Source of the DNA: Verrucomicrobiota bacterium
Lineage (GTDB): Bacteria > Verrucomicrobiota > Verrucomicrobiia > Opitutales > Opitutaceae
Reading direction: 5' to 3'
NCBI GenBank assembly: GCA_016235555.1
Contig: JACRKC010000042.1
Coordinates: forward strand, 62,001-126,000
DNA length: 64,000 bases
The position numbers were made by a program, and so were the translations under genes. The notes beneath the pieces are model-generated. The model was not told where the DNA came from. It searched no databases and saw only the letters and a program-made list of their open reading frames with translations. Below are positions 26,985 through 39,522 of this stretch, one piece after another (the stretch's first letter is position 1; every line of letters begins with the position of its first letter).

Positions 26985-27994
26985 AGCGTGGAAAGCCAGG
27001 AGAGGATGTCCTTGTTCGCGCGCCATGATGTCGCCGATGACTTCATTTTGGGCAGAAGTTTTTCGGCCGAGGCGAGGGTCTTTTGCTTCATCTCCAGGTC
27101 GATCTCGACGTAGGTGTTGGTGGTCTCGATGGAGGCGTGGCCCAGCCAGGAGCGGATCATGGCGAGGTCCACGTTGGATTGAAGGAGGTGCATGGCGGTT
27201 GTGTGGCGCCATGTGTGCGGGGTGATCGGTCGCGTGAGCAACGGAGGACACCGTTGCGCCGCTGCACGCACGCGATGAGTGACGATGTAGCGCACCCCGT
27301 AGCGCGTGAGCCGGTCCCCGTCGGTGTTGAGGAAGAGCGGCACCGCATCGGTGTGCCGAATGGCTCGCGTCTGAAGGTAACGCTTAAGCGAGCTGACGGT
27401 CTCCGCCCAGAGCGGGCAGACCCGCTCCTTGCGGCCCTTGCCATGAATCAGAACCGTAAAGGGTCGCGTGATGCGAACATGCCGGACATCGAGATCGACC
27501 ACTTCCTGCGCGCGCATGCCGGTGTTGTAGAGCATCCGCAGGAGGGCGTCGTCACGCTGGCCGAGCAAAGTCCGGCAATCGATCTGGCGGAAAATCGCCT
27601 GCACTTCGTCTCGCTCCAGATACTGCGCGACACGATGCGGCCGGCGCTTGAATGGCACATCAAAAATCGCCTGGCAGTGAACCAGGTGCCTAGGATCGAC
27701 GGTTGTGAGGTAGCGGAAAAAAGAATGGATCGCTGCCAGCCGGAGGTTGCGAGTCACCACCCGGTTGTGGCGGTCGTCCTCAAGATGAGTGAGAAACCGA
27801 CGGACCAGCTCCGGCGTGAGGTCGTCGAGCACGAAGTCGTTCACCTGCTTGCGTGGTTGCCGGCAGGCAAACTCCAGCAGCAGTTTGAACGTGTCGCGAT
27901 ACGATACGACGGTGTGACCGCTGAGACCTCGTTGCGACACGAGGTGCTGATCGAAAAAGCCCCGGATCAACGATGCGAAGTCGGAGGGTGGCAT
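26981..27994 (-). CDS. tyrosine recombinase, third gene of the trio (RitC-like)
   Basis: A 337-residue phage-integrase-family recombinase. The N-terminal SAM-like core-binding domain has FFDQHLVSQRGLSGHTVVSYRDTF. Catalytic residues are visible: Arg in YNTGMRAQEVVDL, Lys in HGKGRKERV, H-x-x-R in ITPHTWRHTTA, His in SWLGHASIETT and Tyr in NTYVEI. It overlaps the second recombinase gene by 28 nt. All active residues are present, so it should be functional. It is last in the minus-strand trio, and its stop touches the merR stop. Confidence 0.92.
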   Translation of the reverse strand: MPPSDFASLIRGFFDQHLVSQRGLSGHTVVSYRDTFKLLLEFACRQPRKQVNDFVLDDLTPELVRRFLTHLEDDRHNRVVTRNLRLAAIHSFFRYLTTVDPRHLVHCQAIFDVPFKRRPHRVAQYLERDEVQAIFRQIDCRTLLGQRDDALLRMLYNTGMRAQEVVDLDVRHVRITRPFTVLIHGKGRKERVCPLWAETVSSLKRYLQTRAIRHTDAVPLFLNTDGDRLTRYGVRYIVTHRVRAAAQRCPPLLTRPITPHTWRHTTAMHLLQSNVDLAMIRSWLGHASIETTNTYVEIDLEMKQKTLASAEKLLPKMKSSATSWRANKDILSWLSTL

Positions 27995-28953
27995 AGCCTG
28001 CTGGCCGCCGGGACGGCGAAATGATCGTGGAAGCGTTGGCCGGTGCTCTCCATCAACTCCACCGTGGCGTGGAGATAAACCTCGGTGCCGGTCACGGTGC
28101 TGTGGCCAAGGTAGGTCGATAAGGTCGGGAGTTTAGCGAAAAGATTATCGCCCGCCCGGTGCCACGCCAGCAGCCGGGAAACGGCGAAGGAGTGGCGCAG
28201 ATCGTGAATCCGTGGACCACGTTGGCCGGAGGGACCGCGAAGCCCGAGGCGTCGGAGGATCTGCAGGAAGGTGGTCGTGAACGTCGGCACGTGATAACGC
28301 CCGCCCGACGCCGCCGGGAAAAAGGGCGCGGTTGGCTCCTGCGAGAAGCCTGCGTTGCGCCTCTGCCGGAGATAGAATGCGAGGTGTTCCACGGTCGAAG
28401 GTGCCAGCGGCACATACCGCGTCTTCTGGAACTTGGTCTGCCGAATCAGGATGAGGGCACGCTTCAGTTCCACGTCCGCCAGGTTGAGCTTCACCGCTTC
28501 ACCGACGCGCAGTCCGGTGGCGTAGAGGAATCCCACGATGGTCGCGAACACGGCGGGGCGAAGGGCATCGCGCGAGCGCACCGCCTTGCCGGCGGTCATG
28601 ATGCGGCACACCTCCTGTCGAGTATAGATGTGCGGCATCGGCCGGTTGCGCCTCGGCAGAAACATCCGATGCACGATGCACGTGCGCGGATCGAAATGGC
28701 TCAGGTAGCGACAAAACTGCCGCAGCACGGACATCCGGTTGATCCGCGTCCCGGGCGCAAGGTGCTCCATGCTCTTGAACCAACCCTCCGCGGCCTGGCG
28801 GGTGATCGTGTCGCCGGGCTTCACCGCACCCATCAGGAAGCGATCCAGGCAGCAGAGAATCTTAAAAGTCGGTGGACGCTTCGCGGCCGGGCGGGCCTCC
28901 AGAAAACACTGGAGGCGGAAAGCGAGCGGACTGCGGAAAGAACACGTGGCCAT
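27967..28953 (-). CDS. tyrosine recombinase, second gene of the trio (RitB-like)
   Basis: A 328-residue tyrosine recombinase. Visible are TGLRVGEAVKLNLADV (first Arg), RQTKFQKTRYVPL (Lys region), RIHDLRHSFAVSRLL (H-x-x-R), YLGHSTVTGTEVYLHAT (His and Tyr). The chain between H-x-x-R and LGH is longer than usual (AWHRAGDNLFAKLPTLSTY), a feature of the RitB-type branch of the trio. It starts 3 nt after the stop of the first recombinase and overlaps the third by 28 nt, so the three are expressed together. Each probably acts on different positions of the element ends. Confidence 0.91.
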   Translation of the reverse strand: MATCSFRSPLAFRLQCFLEARPAAKRPPTFKILCCLDRFLMGAVKPGDTITRQAAEGWFKSMEHLAPGTRINRMSVLRQFCRYLSHFDPRTCIVHRMFLPRRNRPMPHIYTRQEVCRIMTAGKAVRSRDALRPAVFATIVGFLYATGLRVGEAVKLNLADVELKRALILIRQTKFQKTRYVPLAPSTVEHLAFYLRQRRNAGFSQEPTAPFFPAASGGRYHVPTFTTTFLQILRRLGLRGPSGQRGPRIHDLRHSFAVSRLLAWHRAGDNLFAKLPTLSTYLGHSTVTGTEVYLHATVELMESTGQRFHDHFAVPAASRLCHPPTSHR

Positions 28954-28956
28954 CGC

Positions 28957-29889
28957 TCACCTCCGCGGCCACGGCATTGCGACTTGCCGGAGTGTCTTCA
29001 AGTCCGCCTTGGCGTAGATGTAAGTTGTATCGATGTAGCGATGACCGAGAACATCGGCGATGGCCTTGATCGGCTGGTCGTGCTCCAGCGCCCGGATCGC
29101 CCAGGAATGACGCAAGCTGTGCGCCCCGCGTCCGGGTTGGTGAACACCGGCTTTGAGCATGTAGTGCTTTACGACGTTGGAAACGGCCATGCTGCTGAGG
29201 GAGCCGTGGGGCGCCTTGGTGCTGAGAAAAACCTCGCGATACGGTGTCCGAGGATCGCGGTGCCGGAGCCACTGAATGATCGCTTCGCCGACGGCATCGA
29301 GGAGTGGAACAAGCACCTCTTTGCCACCCTTTTGGGCGCGAAAACGAATCTTGGCCTGTGGCCAGTCGAGGTCTTCGAGCGACAAGTGTGCGGCGGAAAC
29401 GGCCCGGACACCGTAAGCCATCAAAACGAGAATGATCGCGTAGGGATCAAGGAGCCAGCTATGCTTCGTGATGACTGGAGCCGGCCGTGGGAACGCCATG
29501 ACCTTGATCGCTTCGAGATAGAGGAAAAGGTGCTTGAGGTGGGCCAGGCAGTTATCGCGCGGCCTGTAGCGCGAACACGTGCTGCGCACCTCGCCCAGAT
29601 ATGCCGCCAGAAACTCTCCAACTAGCGCGTCGGAGATCGCCGCGAGGTCTTTGATGCCGCGCTCGATCAGGAACGCGTTAAACACACAGCATGGGCCGAG
29701 GATTATGCACGCAGTCTTGTTGGCATATCCGTTATGCTTCAGGCCGGCAGCGAAGCCGTCAAAGTAACCACCCAGAGGCCCGCGTCTGAAATCGGCCAGC
29801 GCGCGCCGGTCGATGTAGAAATACTCCAACCCCTTTTCATCCGACGGCGCCGAGGGATAGAACGGCTTGCGCATGACCCAGCTCATCAC
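28957..29889 (-). CDS. tyrosine recombinase, first gene of the trio (RitA-like)
   Basis: A 310-residue tyrosine recombinase. Catalytic signature: YGVRAVSAAHLSLEDL (Arg), RAQKGGKEVLVPL (Lys), GAHSLRHSWAIRAL (H-x-x-R), VLGHRYIDTTYIYAKAD (His and Tyr). The N-terminal part carries several Cys and aromatic residues (YANKTACIILGPCCVFN). It is the promoter-proximal gene, starting about 160 nt inside the right end of the element. The upstream 70 nt hold a small dyad (29925-29945) but no clear promoter. Length and motif set are normal. Confidence 0.91.
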   Translation of the reverse strand: MMSWVMRKPFYPSAPSDEKGLEYFYIDRRALADFRRGPLGGYFDGFAAGLKHNGYANKTACIILGPCCVFNAFLIERGIKDLAAISDALVGEFLAAYLGEVRSTCSRYRPRDNCLAHLKHLFLYLEAIKVMAFPRPAPVITKHSWLLDPYAIILVLMAYGVRAVSAAHLSLEDLDWPQAKIRFRAQKGGKEVLVPLLDAVGEAIIQWLRHRDPRTPYREVFLSTKAPHGSLSSMAVSNVVKHYMLKAGVHQPGRGAHSLRHSWAIRALEHDQPIKAIADVLGHRYIDTTYIYAKADLKTLRQVAMPWPRR

Positions 29890-29959
29890 GCGTCAACGCC
29901 GAGGAAAAGCACGCTACCGTCAGAACTCTGCTAAAAAGCAGGAGTAAACCACGGAGAAC

Positions 29960-30043
29960 TATGTGCAGCGAATGAGCCCACTCGCCAAGAGGGGCGAAGG
30001 CGAAAATGCACGTTCACTCCACATAGCTCGGAGCAACACATAA
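29960..30043. repeat. right terminal inverted-repeat region of the RIT element
   Basis: Carries TATGTG at 29960 and, inverted, CACATA at 30020 and 30037. Read on the minus strand from 30050 it runs GGTTGTGTTATGTG-TTGC..., then CTATGTGGAGTGAAC, matching the left end (25343-25380) with one gap and few mismatches; CGCTGCACATAG near 29960 matches the inner left site. The middle, about 40 bp, has diverged. Probably recombinase arm sites. Confidence 0.78.
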
Positions 30044-30050
30044 CACAACC
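30044..30050. repeat. right junction, 7-bp core CACAACC
   Basis: Second copy of CACAACC. To the left is element DNA (ACACATAA), to the right radC coding sequence resumes (CATCCGAGCGGG, residues HPSG). Together with the left copy it marks the exact insertion. Confidence 0.8.
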
Positions 30051-30223
30051 ATCCGAGCGGGGATCCGGCGCCGAGTTCCGCCGACATCCAGCTCACCCGC
30101 CAGCTGCGGGAGGCCGCAAAGATCATCGGGATCGACCTCATCGACCACGTCATCGTCGGCACGGCGGAGGACGATCCGCTCCACGTGGGATTCTATTCCT
30201 TTCGAAACGCAGGACTCCTCTGA
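30044..30223 (+). pseudogene. radC: radC-like gene, 3' part (interrupted)
   Basis: Fifty-nine in-frame codons reading [16 protein letters not shown]...[19 protein letters not shown]...[16 protein letters not shown] and a TGA. It contains the JAMM metal motif [14 protein letters not shown] and continues exactly where the 5' part (25044-25322) stops. No start codon or promoter of its own is evident, so the protein is presumably not made unless the element excises. Confidence 0.9.
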
Positions 30224-30302
30224 GTCGCGCACCTGCTCTCCGCACGAGGATGGAGCAACTTGTGCAAGATTGGTTTGGGTGCAGAAAGCCACTCATTGGC
30301 TC

Positions 30303-30338
30303 ACTTAAATCTCGCCACTTTCTTTAAGTTTACTTAAA
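30303..30338. promoter_or_regulatory. ACTTAAA operator cluster upstream of the defence operon
   Basis: TTTAAGT-TT-ACTTAAA (30323-30338) is a perfect palindrome with 7-bp arms, and a third ACTTAAA lies at 30303-30309. The cluster ends 11 nt before the HTH gene's start codon. It is AT-rich against a GC-rich background. A likely autoregulatory operator of the HTH protein; binding is inferred. Confidence 0.7.
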
Positions 30339-30349
30339 CATCTCAGCTT

Positions 30350-30997
30350 GTGAACGCACTTGGTGAGACAATCCGTATTTTGATGGGTCGCCGGAAATTA
30401 ACCGGTGCGCAGTTGGCGGAAGACATTGGTCTGAGTGCTACTTCAGTAAGTCGCATCATCACGGGCCATTCGAAGCCAAAGCAGGTCACGTTAACCCGCC
30501 TCATGAAGCGGCTATGTGCCGGACCGGATGATGAACAAATGGTTCTGCGTGCATTTTCCGGACTGAAGGCTCCGTCCGCAGAAGAGCCAATTTCAGATGA
30601 TCCGCGTAACGCAACCGAGGAGCGTGATCGCGTCGAACGGTGGTTAGAGGCGCGCACCCAGGCGATCACCTTTAAGGATGCTGTTGCTCGTGAACTCGAC
30701 AAAGCCGGAATCGCCTATCGTCGCGACATGTGTGAAGGCATCGCATCCGCTGATTTCCTGATCGAACGCGGATCGAAGCGGCTCGCAGTAGAGTGCAAAT
30801 TCAACGTCAGCCGCGATTTTGACAAAACAGTCGGTATCGCACGGTTACTGTGTGAGCTGCTCCGCTGTCATAGCGTTATCATCGTCGTTCCATTTGTCGG
30901 TTCGTTTGCGGACGGCATCGTTGTCGGACCTCATGCGGTTGCTGTCTGCACTCCGGCTGAAGTTGCCGTGCAAATTGAGAAATGGGCCGCCGTCTGA
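30350..30997 (+). CDS. XRE-type HTH protein fused to a PD-(D/E)XK nuclease-like domain
   Basis: A 215-residue protein starting with GTG. Residues 1-60 form a Cro/XRE helix-turn-helix ([37 protein letters not shown]). The C-terminal half (about 100-190) looks like a restriction-endonuclease fold: [28 protein letters not shown] supplies the D...ExK pattern (Asp in ADF, Glu and Lys in VECK). It is first in the defence operon, immediately downstream of the ACTTAAA palindrome, and 2 nt before the helicase gene. It may repress the operon and sense or cut DNA. The nuclease activity is not certain; the domain could bind DNA ends only. Confidence 0.75.
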   Translation: MNALGETIRILMGRRKLTGAQLAEDIGLSATSVSRIITGHSKPKQVTLTRLMKRLCAGPDDEQMVLRAFSGLKAPSAEEPISDDPRNATEERDRVERWLEARTQAITFKDAVARELDKAGIAYRRDMCEGIASADFLIERGSKRLAVECKFNVSRDFDKTVGIARLLCELLRCHSVIIVVPFVGSFADGIVVGPHAVAVCTPAEVAVQIEKWAAV

Positions 30998-30999
30998 CC

Positions 31000-34520
<3,521 letters not shown>

Positions 34521-34524
<4 letters not shown>

Positions 34525-35897
34525 CTCCAACTAAACCACATACGCGATTAGATTCGTTGACCCTGAGGAACTATCGCTGCTTCCCGGAACTTGAGGTTAA
34601 GTTTCATCCTGCCCTCACGGTCGTGGTGGCGCCGAACGGCAGCGGTAAGACCGCGATTCTGGATGCCGTAGCCGTGGCGTTCCGCCTCTTCGTCGATACG
34701 ATCCAGACTCGAGAGGGATCACTAGGCTTCGATCATGCCGATATACGCCGACAACTCGGTTCGGACGGCACGATGTATTCCGTTCTCCCGACCAATTTTC
34801 ATGCTCAGGGCGCAATCGGAAACAATCCCTTACGCTGGTCTCGCGCCTTGGAGTCGGATAAACCGCGCGCCAAAACTACATTCGTTGACGCGGCCTCCAT
34901 CAAAGACGCCGCGACTACGCTACGCAAACACCTTCAAGACTTCGCCGATACTAAGCGCACGGACTCTCCGGTGCTCCCGCTCCTCGCATACTACGGCACC
35001 GGGCGACTCTTCGGCGCACATAAGCTCACGAAAAAGAAAGCAGAGGGTGGCACCAACCGGCTTCTCGGCTACGAGGACTGCCTCACCTCGGCTTCGCGTT
35101 ACAAATTTTTCGAGGACTGGTTTGAACGCTTTTCCCGAGTCGCCCAGCAAGATAAGACTGACGGCAAGCAGTCTGCCCACGCGCCTCGGGAAAAACTGGA
35201 AGCCGTCACCAATGCGGTGAACGCGCTTCTCGCGCCCAGTGGTTGGCAGAATCTTTCCTGGGATTTTGCCGAGAACCAGATCGTCGCCACTCACCTAGAA
35301 CACGGAACGCTGCCCGTTGATCATCTCTCCGACGGTATCCGTAACATGATTGGGATGGTGGGGGACATCGCCCATCGCTGCACCCGTCTCAATCCGCAGC
35401 TCGGCGTCGAGGCGGCCCGTCAAACTCACGGCATCGTGATGATCGACGAAGTCGACATGCACCTCCACCCCGAGTGGCAGCAGGTAGTTATTCAGTCCCT
35501 CCGCGATGCGTTTCCGCTCCTCCAGTTCATTGTCTCCACTCACAGTCCCCAAGTGCTGACGACGGTTAAGAGCGAGAACATCCGCGTGCTTGGGCGTAAC
35601 GCCGCCGGCACGTGGGAAGCATTGCCGCCTCCACAGGAAATCAAAGGCGTCGAAAGCGCTGTGGCGCTCAACAATGTCATGGGCGTCAACCCCATCCCGC
35701 CCGTCGACGAGGCGAAGTGGCTGGCGGACTACATCGCTCACGTCGAAAACGGCACCCATACCACGCCGGTGGCCGTCACCCTGCACAGTAAGCTTCTTAA
35801 TCTCTACGGCCCGGCACATCCCGTCTTGCTCGACGTGGATCGGCTCACCCGCTTCCAGGCCTTCAAGCTTCGCAAGGGCGCTTCGCCTCAACCCTGA
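34521..35897 (+). CDS. RecF/SMC-like AAA ATPase, PtuA-like
   Basis: A 458-residue ABC-type ATPase: [40 protein letters not shown] (Walker A near 37-44), signature-like region [18 protein letters not shown], Walker [17 protein letters not shown] with D309/E310, and [12 protein letters not shown] (H-loop). This is the AAA_21/AAA_23 type that pairs with HNH proteins in Septu. It has no TOPRIM domain, so it is not an OLD nuclease. It starts within the helicase stop codon and is followed 5 nt later by an HNH gene. Likely role: ATP-dependent sensor that controls the HNH nuclease. Confidence 0.85.
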
Positions 35898-35902
35898 TCG
35901 CG

Positions 35903-36619
35903 ATGCACAAGCTTGATCGTTCTTCCGTATCCGCTCCCGTTTGCCTAGCTGGCTACGACTATCGCACTCAGACTTGGGCCGATCTCGACCCCGGCTGTAA
36001 ACGCCAGGTGCGCCTCGCACTTCAGCGCATCCAAGGCCAGCAAATCGCCACCGGCGAGGCCGAAGACAGTGCCGAGTTTATCTTGGGTTTGCGTTGTGCC
36101 TACTGCGAAGGGGCGATTCGGCACGGCGGCCATTTGGAGCACTTCCGACGCAAAAATCGTAGCCATCCGAACGGCTATCCCGAACTCACCTTTGCATGGG
36201 AAAACCTGTTCCTCGCCTGCGCTTCCCAAGCACACTGTGGACATTACAAGGATCGTCCCGGAGCAGATGCCTACGACCCGGACGACCTCGTCAAACCCGA
36301 CATCCACGACCCTGACGCTTTTTTCTACTTCCACTCCACGGGCGAGGTCATGGTTCGCAACACCCGTCCCGGGATGACCGATGACGAGCGTCGGCGGGCT
36401 TCCGAAACTATCCGCGTGTTTAACCTCGATTGCAGCACCCTCCGAGGTGCCCGCTCGCGGGCACTGAAAACCTACAGCGACAGAAACCGCGGCATCCTGG
36501 AGTTCCTTATGGCGTGCGAAGTTGCCGACCGCGAAGCCTTCATTCGCGGCGAGATCGAGGCTACGTGCTGGGAACCCTACGCCATCACGATCAAACACTT
36601 TTTCGAAAAAGCAGCCTGA
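35903..36619 (+). CDS. HNH endonuclease family protein (TIGR02646/PtuB-like)
   Basis: A 238-residue protein with CAYCEG at 65-70, [11 protein letters not shown] as the conserved His-containing strand, [17 protein letters not shown] and a distal helical domain ending [12 protein letters not shown]. These C-x2-C...H...N/H features are the HNH pattern of the TIGR02646/PtuB type. It is directly behind the RecF-like ATPase and overlaps the next start (TGATG), so ATPase and HNH form a Septu-like toxin/nuclease pair embedded in a larger operon. Possible target: phage or tRNA/DNA; unknown for this protein. Confidence 0.82.
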   Translation: MHKLDRSSVSAPVCLAGYDYRTQTWADLDPGCKRQVRLALQRIQGQQIATGEAEDSAEFILGLRCAYCEGAIRHGGHLEHFRRKNRSHPNGYPELTFAWENLFLACASQAHCGHYKDRPGADAYDPDDLVKPDIHDPDAFFYFHSTGEVMVRNTRPGMTDDERRRASETIRVFNLDCSTLRGARSRALKTYSDRNRGILEFLMACEVADREAFIRGEIEATCWEPYAITIKHFFEKAA

Positions 36620-39510
36620 TGTCCGCCCATCCGATCAAATCTCCCCGCAAGCTAATCGAGGTCGCGTTGCCGCTCGATGCGATCAACGTCGCTTCGGCGC
36701 GGGAAAAATCCATCCGTCACGGGCATCCGTCTACCCTTCACCTCTGGTGGGCACGTCGCCCTCTCGCCGCTGCTCGTGCCGTCATATTTGCCCAGCTCGT
36801 CAATGATCCCGGCTACCAGCAGGGGCAGGGCTTCAAATACGGCGTCAACAAGCAGGAGGCCGCAAAGAAACGGCAGGAGTTGTTCAAAATCATCGAGGAC
36901 CTCGTGCAGTGGGAAAACACTACGAACGAAGCAGTGTTGAGGCGCGCCCGGGCTGAGATTCGCCGCTCGTGGCGCGAGGTCTGCGAACTCAACAAGGACC
37001 ACCCGCAGGCCACCGAACTCTTTAACCCGGAGAAACTCCCAGCCCTGCATGATCCCTTCGCCGGTGGCGGGGCCATTCCGCTGGAGGCGCAGCGGCTCGG
37101 TCTGGAGGCCTACGCCTCCGACCTCAACCCCGTTCCGGTGCTCATCAACAAGGCCATGATCGAGATCCCGCCCAAATTTGCCGGGCGGCCTCCTGTCAAT
37201 CCTGCCACCCGTGCCAAGATCGGCGGTGGCTCCGGCTCCTGGCCCGGCGCCGCTGGACTCGCCGAGGACGTGCGCCACTACGGCGCGCGGATGCGCGCCG
37301 AGGCGGAGAAACGCATCGGCCACCTCTACCCTCCGGTAGAAATCACCAACGACACGGCTCGTGAGCGGCCCGACCTCAAACCCCTCGTCGGCCAAAAACT
37401 CACCGTCATTGCCTGGCTCTGGGCGCGCACCGTGAAAAGCCCCAACCCTGCCTTTTCCCACGTGGACGTGCCGCTCGCCTCCACGTTCATCCTGTCGAGC
37501 AAGGAGGGCAAAGAGAGCTACGTGCAGCCCGTAATCGAGGGCGACCGCTATCACTTCACCGTCAAGATGGGCACGCCACCAATGGAGGCCAAAGCGGGCA
37601 CCAAGCTCGCACGCGGGGCCAATTTCCGTTGCCTGCTCTCCGATGCCGCGATCGAGCCGACCTATATCAAGGCTGAAGGTATCGCCAAACGCATGGGCGC
37701 GCGGCTTATGGCCGTGGTCGCCGAGGGCGCTCGTGGTCGTGTTTATCTCGCCCCGACTGACGCGATGGAGGCGGTCGCCGCCCAAGCTCGGCCGACGTGG
37801 AGACCGGAACTCTCCTTGCCCGATGACCCACGCAACTTTTGGACGCTCAACTACGGCCTCACTACCTACAGCGACCTCTTCACACCTCGGCAGTTGGTGG
37901 CCTTGACGACGTTCAGCGATTTGGTTGGCGAGGCCCGGGAGCGTATCCGCCAAGACGCCATCGCCGCTGGTCTACCCGACGACGCGCTCGGCCTTGAATT
38001 CGGCGGCACGGGCGCTCAAGCCTATGCCGAAGCCGTCAGTGTGTATCTGGCTTTCTTAGTATGCCAGGTAGCGAATCACTCTGCCACAATTTGCGGATGG
38101 AACCATCCCAACACTCAAATGCGCTCCGTCTTCGCGAGACAGGCGTTGCCTATGACTTGGGACTATGCCGAGGCAAATGTCTTTAGCGATTCGTCCGGCA
38201 GCTACAATAACTTGTTTGAGCGTCAGATTAAGGGCTTCGAGGCTCTGGGATACGGGAACTATCCTGGTGTAGTGGCTCAGGCCGACGCTCAATCGCAGAG
38301 CATCTCGGCAAACAAGCTCATCTCCACCGACCCGCCGTATTACGACAATATCGGATACGCTGATCTCTCGGATTTTTTCTATCTCTGGCTTCGCAGGGCA
38401 TTGCGGGATTTTTTTCCCACACTGCTTTCCACGATGAGCGTTCCGAAGATGGAGGAGCTGGTCGCGACTCCTTACAGGCATGGCAGTAAGGAAAAAGCCG
38501 AGCGGTTTTTCCTGAATGGAATGACTGATGCGATGCGACGGCTGGCCGAACTTTCGCATCCCGGCGCACCAGTGGCTATATATTACGCGTTCAAGCAAAG
38601 CGAACTGGATGGTGACAACGCGACCTCGTCGACCGGCTGGGAAACATTCCTCAGCGCGGTAAACGCGTCCGGCTTCGCATTAACCGGCACATGGCCGATA
38701 CGCACCGAAAAAGAAGGACGTGTTATTGGAAATGGCACGAACTCTCTCGCCTCCAGCATTGTTCTCGTCTGCCGCAAACGCTCCGCTGACGCACAGACCG
38801 TCTCGCGCCGCGACTTCATCCGCGAACTCAACGCCGTCCTCCCCGAGGCACTCGACGAAATGACCAAGGGTTCAGCCGACGGTCGCTCACCCGTCGCCCC
38901 GGTGGACTTGTCCCAAGCCATCATCGGCCCCGGCATGGCGATCTTCTCCAAATACGCCGCTGTGCTCGAAGCCGACGGCACTCCCATGAGCGTCCGCACC
39001 GCTCTCCAGCTCATCAATCGCTTCCTCGCCGAAGACGACTTCGACCCCGACACCCAGTGGTGCCTCGCATGGTTCGAGCAGAACGAGTGGAACGAAGGCC
39101 TCTACGGCGAAGCCGATGTGCTTGCCCGCTCCAAGTCCATTAGCGTCGGCGGCCTCGCCGAAGCCGGTGTCGTCGCCAGCGGGGGCGGCAAGGTTCGCCT
39201 CCTTAAATGGGCCGACTACCCTGCCGATTGGGACCCGCGAAGAGACCCCCGCCAGCCCATTTGGGAAACGCTCCACCACCTCATCCGAGCACTCAAGCAG
39301 GATGGCGAAAGCGCCGCCGGCCAGCTCCTCGGCGCGGTGAAATCCAAGAGCGAGGCCACCCGCCAGCTCGCCTACCGACTCTACACCCTTTGCGAACGCC
39401 AAGGTTGGGCCGAGGACGCCCGCGCCTACAACGAACTCATCACCTCCTGGACTGCTATCGAGACTGCCGCAGGCCAAGTCCCCGAAGGCCAAGGCGAACT
39501 TTTTAATTAA
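36619..39510 (+). CDS. DUF1156-containing DNA methyltransferase
   Basis: A 963-residue DNA methyltransferase. The N terminus ([53 protein letters not shown]) is DUF1156. SAM motif I is [13 protein letters not shown] near 145, and catalytic [20 protein letters not shown] near 571, of the N4-C/N6-A type (DPPY). The long tail after about 800 is unassigned. The start overlaps the HNH stop, so the Septu-like pair is translationally coupled to it. In defence islands DUF1156 proteins are paired with DUF499 ATPases and SNF2 helicases; the methyl mark probably protects host DNA. Confidence 0.9.
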   Translation: MSAHPIKSPRKLIEVALPLDAINVASAREKSIRHGHPSTLHLWWARRPLAAARAVIFAQLVNDPGYQQGQGFKYGVNKQEAAKKRQELFKIIEDLVQWENTTNEAVLRRARAEIRRSWREVCELNKDHPQATELFNPEKLPALHDPFAGGGAIPLEAQRLGLEAYASDLNPVPVLINKAMIEIPPKFAGRPPVNPATRAKIGGGSGSWPGAAGLAEDVRHYGARMRAEAEKRIGHLYPPVEITNDTARERPDLKPLVGQKLTVIAWLWARTVKSPNPAFSHVDVPLASTFILSSKEGKESYVQPVIEGDRYHFTVKMGTPPMEAKAGTKLARGANFRCLLSDAAIEPTYIKAEGIAKRMGARLMAVVAEGARGRVYLAPTDAMEAVAAQARPTWRPELSLPDDPRNFWTLNYGLTTYSDLFTPRQLVALTTFSDLVGEARERIRQDAIAAGLPDDALGLEFGGTGAQAYAEAVSVYLAFLVCQVANHSATICGWNHPNTQMRSVFARQALPMTWDYAEANVFSDSSGSYNNLFERQIKGFEALGYGNYPGVVAQADAQSQSISANKLISTDPPYYDNIGYADLSDFFYLWLRRALRDFFPTLLSTMSVPKMEELVATPYRHGSKEKAERFFLNGMTDAMRRLAELSHPGAPVAIYYAFKQSELDGDNATSSTGWETFLSAVNASGFALTGTWPIRTEKEGRVIGNGTNSLASSIVLVCRKRSADAQTVSRRDFIRELNAVLPEALDEMTKGSADGRSPVAPVDLSQAIIGPGMAIFSKYAAVLEADGTPMSVRTALQLINRFLAEDDFDPDTQWCLAWFEQNEWNEGLYGEADVLARSKSISVGGLAEAGVVASGGGKVRLLKWADYPADWDPRRDPRQPIWETLHHLIRALKQDGESAAGQLLGAVKSKSEATRQLAYRLYTLCERQGWAEDARAYNELITSWTAIETAAGQVPEGQGELFN

Positions 39511-39522
39511 AAACACCCTCTC

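Larger units (their letters stand above)
25317..30050. mobile_element. RIT-type (recombinase-in-trio) element with mercury-transport cargo inserted in radC
   Basis: About 4.7 kb bounded by a 7-bp direct repeat CACAACC (25317-25323 and 30044-30050), exactly where radC is broken. Inside lie imperfect terminal inverted repeats of roughly 100 bp, three adjacent minus-strand tyrosine recombinase genes, and a cargo of metallochaperone, merTP and merR. Three linked tyrosine recombinases with inverted ends define RIT elements. Removing the insert with one copy of the repeat restores radC in frame, which proves the boundaries. RIT elements are usually about 3 kb with little or no cargo, so the mercury genes are noteworthy. 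Confidence 0.88.

Noticed and set aside
29925-29945. ACTCTGCT/AGCAGGAGT hairpin as terminator or att site
   Set aside because: Short with a bulge, no U-tract, and lies inside the element away from the proven junctions.
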